In this document: piece by piece, positions 1 through 5,581 of the stretch
Numbering within the stretch: position 1 is the stretch's first letter
Layout of the letters: each line of letters begins with the position of its first letter
Assembly: GCA_021786815.1 (NCBI GenBank)
Contig: JAJYMR010000208.1
Location: forward strand, 1-9,111
Length of the DNA: 9,111 nucleotides
Reading direction: 5' to 3'
Source of the DNA: Deltaproteobacteria bacterium
GTDB lineage: Bacteria > Desulfobacterota > Binatia > Binatales > Binataceae
Notes under the pieces: generated by a model
The model's database searches: none
What the model saw: only the letters and a program-made list of their open reading frames with translations
What the model was told of the DNA's origin: nothing
Program-made: the position numbers and the translations under genes

Positions 1-2
1 AA

Positions 3-119
3 ATAACCGACGAGGAGATGAACGCGCTGCGCAATATCGCGCTTCTCGGCGAGCTACGCAATCACCGCGATTTTATTTTTGTTCTGAACCAGATTCGTTT
101 GCGCACACGCCGGCGTTAG
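3..119 (+). CDS. C-terminal tail of an unrecognised protein (5' end outside window)
   Basis: An open frame enters from the left edge and runs 38 codons to a TAG at 117-119. The visible residues begin ITDEEMNALRNIALLGELRN and end in a basic run, LRTRRR. The amphipathic, charged, helix-like composition and mostly G/C third positions in the first half look like real coding sequence. I do not recognise the family, and no motif supports a function. The downstream sequence carries a strong hairpin 15 bases after the stop. The frame could be an accidental opening, since so little of it is visible. Confidence 0.5.
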   Translation: MTDEEMNALRNIALLGELRNHRDFIFVLNQIRLRTRRR

Positions 120-133
120 CCGGAATCATGACG

Positions 134-162
134 ACCGCCGGTCCTATTTTAGGACCGGCGGT
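134..162. repeat. Perfect inverted repeat (13-bp arms) followed by an A-tract
   Basis: Arms 134-146 (ACCGCCGGTCCTA) and 150-162 are exact reverse complements around TTT; in RNA this gives a 12-13 bp GC-rich stem. Seven A residues follow at 163-169. It lies just after the stop at 119, where a terminator would be expected. However, a canonical intrinsic terminator needs a T-run after the stem. Here the plus strand has A, and on the minus strand the T-run comes before the stem. It may still end or protect the upstream transcript. Confidence 0.85.
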
Positions 163-338
163 AAAAAAATAGAGCCGGTGGCCCCTCGCACCGATCTGCG
201 TCGGGCGTCGCCGGACCATCGCGCACCGATGGGCCAGCACGCAGACCGACGAGGTCGCCGGGCCGGCGTTCAATGGGCCTGAAGAAGCGTCCGACGGTCT
301 ATTCCTTTCGGCGCTCCGCGTCACACGAGTCAAAACGT

Positions 339-377
339 TTGTGGCACCGTATAAAGCGTTGTGGCATCGACGCCACA
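339..377. promoter_or_regulatory. Operator-like TTGTGGCA repeats with an inverted half
   Basis: TTGTGGCA occurs at 339-346 and again at 359-366, exactly 20 bp apart (two helical turns), flanking a TATAAA at 350-355. The second copy is followed by GCCACA (372-377), so TGTGGC 360-365 and GCCACA form an inverted repeat with a 6-base gap. This spacing is typical of sites bound on one DNA face by a regulator. No regulator is identified, and chance cannot be excluded. Confidence 0.4.
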
Positions 378-415
378 GTGTATGGATCGTCTGCATCCGT
401 TAGCATCCAAAACTT

Positions 416-444
416 TTCAATTATCTGTAATTTCCATCTATAAC
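416..444 (+). promoter_or_regulatory. Candidate promoter for the TadG-like gene
   Basis: TTCAAT (416-421) and TATAAC (439-444) are separated by 17 bp inside the only AT-rich segment upstream of the gene. The -10 is good and the -35 weak. A start near 451 would give a leader of about 190 nt containing the three hairpins. The same -35 hexamer and spacing occur before the acyl-CoA synthetase gene. Confidence 0.4.
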
Positions 445-527
445 CTGCCACGGCATACCTGATGCATCAATCCTCGCTCCGTCTAACGCGCGGCGCTTAA
501 GCCAATCTTGCGCGCGCGACGCGAGCG

Positions 528-626
528 CGTCGGAAACCCCGACGAACCGCGCGCGCTCGTAATTCGGCGCCGGACGCGAGACCAAACACTGGGGAGTGTT
601 TCGCGCGGTTTCGAACGAAACCGCGC
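528..626 (+). promoter_or_regulatory. Hairpin-rich 5' leader upstream of the TadG-like gene
   Basis: Three perfect stems lie in a row: 528-533/539-544 (CGTCGG with CCGACG, 5-base loop), 584-590/595-601 (AAACACT with AGTGTTT, GGGG loop), and 603-613/616-626 (GCGCGGTTTCG with CGAAACCGCGC; a 4-base loop if the inner pair opens). A competing pairing of CGAGCGCG 522-529 with CGCGCTCG 552-559 is also possible. The last stem ends five bases before the ribosome site at 632-636. None is followed by a T-run, so translation control or mRNA stability is likelier than termination. Confidence 0.6.
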
Positions 627-640
627 CATGCGAGGATTCA

Positions 641-1636
641 ATGAGGGCGAACTCTTGGGGTTCAAAGGGTCAAACGGCCGTACTTTTCACCCTGTGCCTG
701 GCGACGGTGCTCGGTGCGGTCGCGCTCGGGACCGACGTTGCCGTGATGTACGCCAACTGGTCCGCTCTGCAGAAAGCGGTTGACGCGGCGGCGCTGGCGG
801 GCGCGAGCTTTTTACCCAATGATCCCGCGACCGCGCAGACGACCGCCGTCCAGTACGCGGTCGCCAACGGGTTGAAGCAAGGCGAAATAACGTCAACACA
901 GGTTTCCTCCAACGATCAGAATATAACCGTCGCGGCGTCGCGCACCGTTCCGTATTTCTTCGGGCGTGTGCTCGGGCTCACGAGCCAGCTGATAAGCGTG
1001 TCGGCGACGGCCGCGATTCCTTATTCGCCGTCGACGATCGGAGGCGCGTACCTCGGAACGTCCAGTTCCGGCGGCACAACGTCTTCATACACGGGCCAGT
1101 ACGGTTCCTCGGTCGGCCAGTACGGGCTGGTGCCGATCGGGCTCGATTACACTACGCCGTACACCTACGGCGAGAGCATGACGCTGCACGAGAATCAGGT
1201 GGGCCCCGGCAACTGGGGCACCGTCGAGCTTGGCGCGCCCGGCGGAGCAATCACGCGCGCGAATATCGCCGACGGTTACTCGGGCCCGATCAGTATCGGC
1301 GACTGGATAAACACGGAGCCGGGACAGAAGGTCGGGCCCGTCGCCCAGGGCTTCAACGACCGGCTTTCCGCGGCGCAGCAAGCGGATCCGAGCGGGACGT
1401 TCTCTTCTCATAGCTACAACGACCCGCGAATACTGTTCGTTCCGATGGTGAACTGGAACTCGCCGAACGGACGCTCCGGCGTGGAGGTGATGGGATTTGC
1501 GGCGCTCTGGCTGGACAGTATCAGCGGCTCGTCCGACCTCAACGTTCACTTCATCACGCAGGTCGCGCCCGAGAGCCTGCCGAACGCGAACGCGCCGTAT
1601 TCGGGAGTGCGCGGCGCGCCAATACTGATCAAGTAA
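641..1636 (+). CDS. TadG-like protein with N-terminal Tad/TadE-G domain
   Basis: The 331-residue protein opens like Flp/Tad pilus-assembly TadG proteins: a short basic end, G10-Q-T-A at the cleavage-like position, one hydrophobic segment (about 13-37), then LQKAVDAAALAGA (43-55), the hallmark of this domain. It is expected to be anchored in the inner membrane with the rest outside. Residues 139-162 are a Gly/Ser/Thr/Tyr linker with a repeated GQYG; 163-331 are a predicted extracytoplasmic region of a type often seen C-terminal to Tad domains, of unknown role. ATG 641 is chosen over GTG 596 because GAGGA (632-636) precedes it and GTG 596 sits in a hairpin stem. No other tad gene is visible, so it is an orphan here or a distant part of a locus. 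Pilus assembly is inferred from family. Confidence 0.8.
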   Translation: MRANSWGSKGQTAVLFTLCLATVLGAVALGTDVAVMYANWSALQKAVDAAALAGASFLPNDPATAQTTAVQYAVANGLKQGEITSTQVSSNDQNITVAASRTVPYFFGRVLGLTSQLISVSATAAIPYSPSTIGGAYLGTSSSGGTTSSYTGQYGSSVGQYGLVPIGLDYTTPYTYGESMTLHENQVGPGNWGTVELGAPGGAITRANIADGYSGPISIGDWINTEPGQKVGPVAQGFNDRLSAAQQADPSGTFSSHSYNDPRILFVPMVNWNSPNGRSGVEVMGFAALWLDSISGSSDLNVHFITQVAPESLPNANAPYSGVRGAPILIK

Positions 1637-1663
1637 TCCACGCAAGGCGCGTCGAGTGCCGCA

Positions 1664-1738
1664 GCTTTGCCAGCGATTTTCACCTTGAGCTTGACGGTGG
1701 GTTTCGCGCGGTACGTCGGATTGTTCTCGGCGAGCTGC
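1664..1738 (-). pseudogene. Remnant of a 2-hydroxyacid dehydrogenase 3' end
   Basis: On the minus strand this stretch reads LAENNPTYRAKPTVKLKVKIA, starting just after the oxidoreductase stop. Its end KPTVKLKVKIA matches NPAVRLKTKIA, the C-terminus of the dehydrogenase at 4501-5526; about 12 of 21 residues agree. The DNA aligns without gaps to 4496-4570, by hand count about 43 of 57 bases over the best part. The match runs through the dehydrogenase stop, where this copy has GGC instead of TGA. No start, Rossmann fold or catalytic residues are present, so it is best read as a degraded fragment of a paralogous dehydrogenase. The frame stays open to 1546, over the TadG gene, which I take as accidental. 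Confidence 0.6.
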
Positions 1739-1742
1739 CGCC

Positions 1743-3623
1743 TCAAACTGACAGCTTCGTGAAGCCGTCGGCGCTCCACTGCTCAGAGCCGACTCCGTTA
1801 TGGACGAAGAACAACCCGTCCGGATCGTATTTCCTTTTGATTTCAGCGAGGCGAGGGTAGTTGGCGCCCCAGTACGACTGCTGCCATCGCTTCTCGAAGT
1901 AATTGCTCTCGCTCACATACGAGCCCGCATCAGGTACCAGGCCGCGAAGCTGATTCATGCCCCGATGGACGCGCACCGCGGCCTTGCGTCCTTTCTCGAC
2001 CGACGGCTCGTGTCCGGAAATTCCCGGATACGCGGGCTGCTGGCCGTCGGCCACGATCGCCAGCGCGAAGGCGTTCAGCAGCGCGGGATTCGTCGCGGTG
2101 TCTTTCGTCCTTGCGATCGCTTCGGGCGGCCCTCCGGCGAGTCCCTTGTTGAAGTGCAGGCCGACGCTCGAATGGCGGGAGCCTGCGAAAAGCGCGTCGG
2201 CAAGACGTTGCTGAGCGTTGTCCTCGAGCAGCGAGGCGGGCAACCACAGCGATTCGTATCCCCAGATGAACCATCCGACTTGCCCGCCGTCTCCCTTCCA
2301 CCACGCATTATCAGGTCCCGCGCCAGGGCGCGCGTCGAAATCGAGAACAGGCTCTCGCATCAAGTGGACGAGGATGTCGTCAAGCAGTGCGTGCAGGGGA
2401 TTGCCATTTCGAGGAAAGACCGTTTCAGGCCAATGCCCTTTCCACCATTGCACGTCCCACATGTGCCGCGCCGGGATGCCTCCGATTGTTAGGCGACCCT
2501 CAATCGAATACGCGTGCGGCGAAGCGGCTACCCAGTCGAGAAACGGCTGCCAAACTTTTTTCGACTGCTCCGCGTCCAATCCGTGGGAGACCATGTCGAT
2601 GCCGAGCGTGTTGTCGGGATTCACGTGGGCCTCCTCTCCCCAATGATCGTTGAAGAGATGCTCACTGTAGAAACTCACGAACTCGCGGATGAGGCGACGA
2701 TAGGCATCGTCCGACGCGGCTTTGACCTTGAAGCTGACGATACCGAAGAACTCGGGAAGATCGTGAAGAGCGAGCGTCAATTTGCTCACGACGCCGAAGG
2801 TGCCGCCTCCACCGCCTTTGAGCGCCCAGAACAGATTGGGGTTGCTGCATTCATTGGCGATACGAATCTGGCCGTCGGCAGTGACTACTTCGGCTTCGAG
2901 AAGGCTCCCCGCGGCCGTCCCGTAATGCTTCGAGAAGCTTCCAAAGCCGCCGCTCTGCACCAGGCCCGCGACGCCTACCGTCGTACATCCGCCTCCCTGG
3001 ACGTATTTCCCGCCTTTGGTCGTTACCGCGTTGTACGCCTGCATCCAGATGGTTCCGGCGCCAACCGTCACAGCCGGCGTCGGCTTAACAGCGTGCTCGC
3101 ATCCCGCAGGGACGAACGCCGGATGCATCGCGATATCGTTCATGTGCCGCGTCCAGATCAGGAGCGAATCGGGTGCGTCGGACGTGCCCTGGTAGCTATG
3201 GCCGCCGCCCTTGACGACGAGGCGCAAATTATTTTCGCGGGCAAAATTCACGGCCGCCGCGATGTCTTCGGAATTTCTTGCCGCGACCGCGTAGACGCTT
3301 GGCCTGGAAGTCCACGCGTCAACCCATCCGAGCGTCTGCGTGAGCCCCGGATGATCGCCGATATAGTATGGATTCTTAAGGTCCGCCCAGACGCGCTCGG
3401 CGGCGGCGCTTGTCGGATCGGCTTTGCACAGCGAAAGAGGAAACTTTACTGGAACCAGATTTCCGCCGACCGCATCGTCGAGCCGCTTCCACGCCGCCTT
3501 CGACGGCCACGCCGCATCGGAGGGGCGCACCCGGCGGAAATTCGTAGCCGCGCGCAGCCGACTCGGCAGCATCGGGAGCAGCGCCGCCGAGCCAATCGCT
3601 TTCAGGAATGCCCGTCTGTTCAT
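1743..3623 (-). CDS. Tat-exported FAD-linked oxidoreductase, berberine-bridge-enzyme type
   Basis: The 626-residue protein belongs to the BBE-like group of the FAD-binding PCMH/VAO superfamily, which oxidise alcohols, sugars or alkaloid-like substrates with oxygen or another acceptor. The N-terminus NRRAFLK followed by a hydrophobic stretch (about 9-20) is a twin-arginine signal peptide, suggesting export of the folded flavoprotein. The FAD domain spans about 105-290: GGGHSYQGTS (139-148) carries H142, and GGGCTTVGVAG (210-220) carries C213. These correspond to the His and Cys that bind FAD twice covalently in BBE and glucooligosaccharide oxidase. The BBE tail is about 574-618 (NYFEKRWQQSYWGANYPRL, then YDPDGLF). 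The ATG overlaps the TetR stop (ATGA, 3620-3623) and has no good ribosome site, so translational coupling is likely. The substrate cannot be read from sequence. Confidence 0.9.
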   Translation of the reverse strand: MNRRAFLKAIGSAALLPMLPSRLRAATNFRRVRPSDAAWPSKAAWKRLDDAVGGNLVPVKFPLSLCKADPTSAAAERVWADLKNPYYIGDHPGLTQTLGWVDAWTSRPSVYAVAARNSEDIAAAVNFARENNLRLVVKGGGHSYQGTSDAPDSLLIWTRHMNDIAMHPAFVPAGCEHAVKPTPAVTVGAGTIWMQAYNAVTTKGGKYVQGGGCTTVGVAGLVQSGGFGSFSKHYGTAAGSLLEAEVVTADGQIRIANECSNPNLFWALKGGGGGTFGVVSKLTLALHDLPEFFGIVSFKVKAASDDAYRRLIREFVSFYSEHLFNDHWGEEAHVNPDNTLGIDMVSHGLDAEQSKKVWQPFLDWVAASPHAYSIEGRLTIGGIPARHMWDVQWWKGHWPETVFPRNGNPLHALLDDILVHLMREPVLDFDARPGAGPDNAWWKGDGGQVGWFIWGYESLWLPASLLEDNAQQRLADALFAGSRHSSVGLHFNKGLAGGPPEAIARTKDTATNPALLNAFALAIVADGQQPAYPGISGHEPSVEKGRKAAVRVHRGMNQLRGLVPDAGSYVSESNYFEKRWQQSYWGANYPRLAEIKRKYDPDGLFFVHNGVGSEQWSADGFTKLSV

Positions 3624-4402
3624 CGAACCAAATAACCGCGATGCGGCCCCTTGATGTTGCGGCGTGGCGGCACTGATTTCGCAGGCTTCGTGCGCCTCGG
3701 CCGGTTTCCTGACGTCACGACCAGGGAGTTCACGATAAAGTCAACGGTCGTTTGTTCGGCGGCCTCGTCGGTGATGTCCTGCGAGGCGGGATCACCACGG
3801 CGGTTTCGGGCGAACCAGTTGGAGGTCTCGACGATGAGCCGCGCCGCAACCGCGGGATGCGGCACGCGCCGGAACTGCCCGGCCTTTACACGCGACTCGA
3901 TAAGGCGCGTGAGCCGCGAGACGACTCCGCCGCGCATCTTGCCGTAAAACAGCGTCGTGAGCTCGGGCATGTCGAGCGCGGAGCGATCGAGGATCGTGGT
4001 CGCATGCGCGGTTCGGTACTGGATCGCATAAAGCTCGCGGACGACCGCTTCCAGTTCGGCGAATGGGTTCTCGGCGCGCGGGTGCTCGAGAGCGGCCGAA
4101 AGCGCGGGCATCGCGGCCTCGGTCCGGAAGCGCTCCGCGACAAGTTCGGCGATTGCGCCGGGCGCAGGCGTGGGCACCGGAAGCGAGGGCGCCTCGGCAG
4201 GGCTTTGGCCGAAACCCTGATCGAAGACGAGATAGAAGAGCGCCTCCTTGCTCTCGACGTAGCTGTAGAGCAGGCCCGGAGAAACGCCCATTTCGCGGGC
4301 AATGTCGGCCATCTGCGCGCGGCGGAAGCCCTTCAGCGAGAAAACACGGGCGGCGGCCTCGATTAGGCTCGCGATGCGCCCGGCGGGTCTGGTCCTGGTC
4401 AT
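3620..4402 (-). CDS. TetR/AcrR-family transcriptional regulator
   Basis: The 260-residue protein has a TetR DNA-binding domain at about residues 8-55. Its helix-turn-helix reads MADIAREMGVSPGLLYSYVE (31-50), followed by SKEALFYLVF. Residues from about 80 to 225 are a variable helical ligand and dimer region. The last 30 or so are a basic, proline-containing tail (RPRRTKPAK, then PPRRNIKGPHRGYLVR), unusual for the family. I chose ATG 4402 because GGAAGGAG (4406-4413) precedes it; a start at 4444 would translate through the promoter and palindrome. It is first in an operon with the FAD oxidoreductase (4-base overlap). TetR proteins usually repress their own and adjacent genes until a small molecule binds. 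Control of the oxidoreductase, perhaps by its substrate, is inferred from context. Confidence 0.9.
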   Translation of the reverse strand: MTRTRPAGRIASLIEAAARVFSLKGFRRAQMADIAREMGVSPGLLYSYVESKEALFYLVFDQGFGQSPAEAPSLPVPTPAPGAIAELVAERFRTEAAMPALSAALEHPRAENPFAELEAVVRELYAIQYRTAHATTILDRSALDMPELTTLFYGKMRGGVVSRLTRLIESRVKAGQFRRVPHPAVAARLIVETSNWFARNRRGDPASQDITDEAAEQTTVDFIVNSLVVTSGNRPRRTKPAKSVPPRRNIKGPHRGYLVR

Positions 4403-4422
4403 GTTCTCCTTCCGTATTGCCG

Positions 4423-4452
4423 AGTATATAACTGAATGACTCATTCAGTCAA
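4423..4452 (-). promoter_or_regulatory. Promoter of the TetR-oxidoreductase operon
   Basis: On the minus strand TTGACT (4452-4447) is followed after 18 bp by TATACT (4428-4423); TATATA at 4430-4425 gives a 16-bp alternative. Both hexamers are close to the housekeeping consensus and stand out in GC-rich DNA. Transcription would start near 4416, just before the ribosome site at 4406-4413, leaving a very short leader. Confidence 0.7.
4431..4449. promoter_or_regulatory. Perfect 19-bp palindromic operator, probable TetR site
   Basis: ACTGAATGA and TCATTCAGT are exact reverse complements around a single central C. The site fills the spacer between the -35 and -10 boxes and overlaps the -35 end, so a bound dimer would block RNA polymerase. 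Length, symmetry and position are typical of TetR-family autoregulatory operators. Its TGAATGA/TCATTCA arms resemble those of Bacillus FadR sites, although the central spacing is shorter. Confidence 0.8.
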
Positions 4453-4463
4453 TAAAGACGCAA

Positions 4464-4482
4464 GCGCCTTTTTGGAAGGCGC
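4464..4482 (-). terminator. Possible weak terminator of the dehydrogenase gene
   Basis: GCGCCTT (4464-4470) and AAGGCGC (4476-4482) form a 7-bp stem with a 5-base loop, 18 bases after the dehydrogenase stop. On the minus strand the stem is followed by TTGCGTCTTTATT, a broken T-rich run. It sits just upstream of the TetR promoter, where insulation would be useful. The T-run is imperfect, so efficiency is uncertain. Confidence 0.45.
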
Positions 4483-4500
4483 GCCGGGCGGTGATGCTTT

Positions 4501-5526
4501 TCAGGCGATTTTTGTCTTGAGCCTGACAGCGGGGTTGGCGCAGTACGCGGGAAGACGGCCGGCGAGCGCGTCGCGGATGTTTCCGACCGCGATTTGCGCC
4601 ATCCGAAGCCGCGTCGCCTGGCTCGCGCTTCCGATATGTGGCGTCACGATCACGTTCGGCAGCTTAAGCAGCGGATCGTCGGGCGCGATCGGCTCGGGAG
4701 AGGTAACGTCGAGCGCGGCGCCGCCGAGATGCCCCGCGGCGAGCGCTTCGTAAAGCGCGCGCTGGTCGATCACTTCGCCACGCGCCGTGTTGATCAATAT
4801 TGCGCCCGGCTTCATCGCGCGGAATTCGCGCGCGCCGAACATCCCGCGCGTCTCAGGCGTGAGCGGCACGTGAAGCGAGACGAAATCCGACTCGCCAAGC
4901 AGTTCGGAGAGCGCCACCGCGCTCGCTCCCGCGATCTCCTGACCCGTGGCGCCGATCCTGGCCTGGTGCGGCTTATCGGCGCGCGCCGCGTACAGCACTC
5001 TCATCGCGAAGCCCGCCGCCCGCCGCGCCATCGCGCGCCCAATTGCGCCCCATCCGATTATTCCGAGCGCCGCGCCAAACACGTCGCGCCCGAGCATCAC
5101 GCGCGGTCCCCACGTGCGCCATCGCCCCTGCCGCGTGTACGAGTCCGCCTCGACGATTCGCCGCGCCGCGGCCATAAGGAGCGCGAACGCGAGGTCGGCC
5201 GTCGTCTCGGTGAGAACGCCGGGCGTATGCCCGACCGCGACGCCAGAGGCGGTTGCGGCGTCGAGATCGATATTGTCCACGCCAACCGCAAGATTACTTA
5301 TCACGCGAAGGCGCGGAGCCGCGGCGATAACCGCCGCGTCGATCCCGTCGGTCAGAAGGCTCAGAATCGCGTCGGCCCCGGCGATACGCCCAAGGATGAC
5401 GTCGCGCGGCGGCGGCATCTCGTCCTCCCACAGGTCGACGCGCGCGAAGCCCGCAAGCTCCGCCAGCGCCTGCTCTGCTATCGGCCGGGTTACGAAGACG
5501 AGCGGCCTTGAGGCTTCCTCGGACAT
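4501..5526 (-). CDS. D-isomer-specific 2-hydroxyacid dehydrogenase, glyoxylate/hydroxypyruvate reductase-like
   Basis: This 341-residue cytosolic enzyme would interconvert a 2-keto acid and a D-2-hydroxy acid with NAD(P)H. NLAVGVDNIDL (78-88) is the substrate loop. The nucleotide fold starts at GIIGWGAIG (155-163; GxGxxG at 158-163). The catalytic set is R249 (NTARGEV), E278 (DVTSPEP) and H297 (TPHIGSAS). The length is normal and no key residue is missing. ATG 5526 is chosen because GGGAG (5535-5539) lies eight bases upstream and the protein then begins at the first strand of the domain; the frame is open further upstream only over the synthetase gene. It is divergent from the acyl-CoA synthetase. 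Glyoxylate or hydroxypyruvate as substrate is a family-level guess; phosphonate, formate or phosphoglycerate members look different or longer. Confidence 0.9.
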   Translation of the reverse strand: MSEEASRPLVFVTRPIAEQALAELAGFARVDLWEDEMPPPRDVILGRIAGADAILSLLTDGIDAAVIAAAPRLRVISNLAVGVDNIDLDAATASGVAVGHTPGVLTETTADLAFALLMAAARRIVEADSYTRQGRWRTWGPRVMLGRDVFGAALGIIGWGAIGRAMARRAAGFAMRVLYAARADKPHQARIGATGQEIAGASAVALSELLGESDFVSLHVPLTPETRGMFGAREFRAMKPGAILINTARGEVIDQRALYEALAAGHLGGAALDVTSPEPIAPDDPLLKLPNVIVTPHIGSASQATRLRMAQIAVGNIRDALAGRLPAYCANPAVRLKTKIA

Positions 5527-5581
5527 CGTGAATGCTCCCGAAGGTTCAATTGTTTTACGAGCTTTGCTATACGCCTCAAGC
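5527..5581. promoter_or_regulatory. Divergent promoter region between dehydrogenase and synthetase
   Basis: Only 55 bp separate the two start codons. For the plus strand, TTCAAT (5545-5550) and TATACG (5568-5573) are 17 bp apart; transcription would start near 5580, making the GTG at 5582 nearly leaderless. For the minus strand, TTGAGG then TAAAAC with 16 bp between is a weak candidate. The 8-mer CGTGAATG occurs at both edges (5527-5534 and 5581-5588). Confidence 0.4.

Larger units (their letters stand above)
120..640. other. Non-coding stretch: hairpins, short repeats and tadG leader
   Basis: No convincing gene lies here; the open frames crossing it have no recognisable protein and lack a ribosome site. 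It holds the 134-162 inverted repeat, a weaker stem at 213-235 (CCATCG/CGATGG core) that can be enclosed by CGTCGG 199-204 pairing with CCGACG 246-251, two TTGTGGCA copies 20 bp apart (339-346, 359-366), two GCATCC copies 10 bp apart (393-398, 403-408), an AT-rich segment at about 405-445 with a promoter candidate, and a GC-rich leader with three hairpins before the TadG-like gene. Confidence 0.7.

Noticed and set aside
73..396. A 107-codon minus-strand frame in the left non-coding stretch
   Set aside because: It runs through the 134-162 hairpin and the repeats at 339-377, has no ribosome site and no recognisable protein features.
596..640. GTG start for the TadG-like gene at 596
   Set aside because: It would code through two perfect hairpins and lacks a ribosome site; ATG 641 has GAGGA just upstream and gives a normal Tad N-terminus.
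1085..1645. A 186-codon minus-strand frame over the TadG-like gene
   Set aside because: Arg-rich shadow with no recognisable domain, opposite a gene with a clear Tad domain.
2514..3635. A 373-codon plus-strand open frame over the oxidoreductase
   Set aside because: It mirrors a BBE-like gene with intact FAD motifs and Tat signal; no motif or ribosome site on the plus strand.
4403..4444. Upstream ATG for the TetR gene at 4444
   Set aside because: The 14 extra codons would cover the -10 box and part of the operator; ATG 4402 has a strong ribosome site.
4946..5581. Upstream in-frame extension of the acyl-CoA synthetase (gives a 933-residue frame)
   Set aside because: It lies antisense over the well-supported dehydrogenase; its translation is Arg/Ala/Ser-rich without motifs, and the family N-terminus fits the GTG at 5582.
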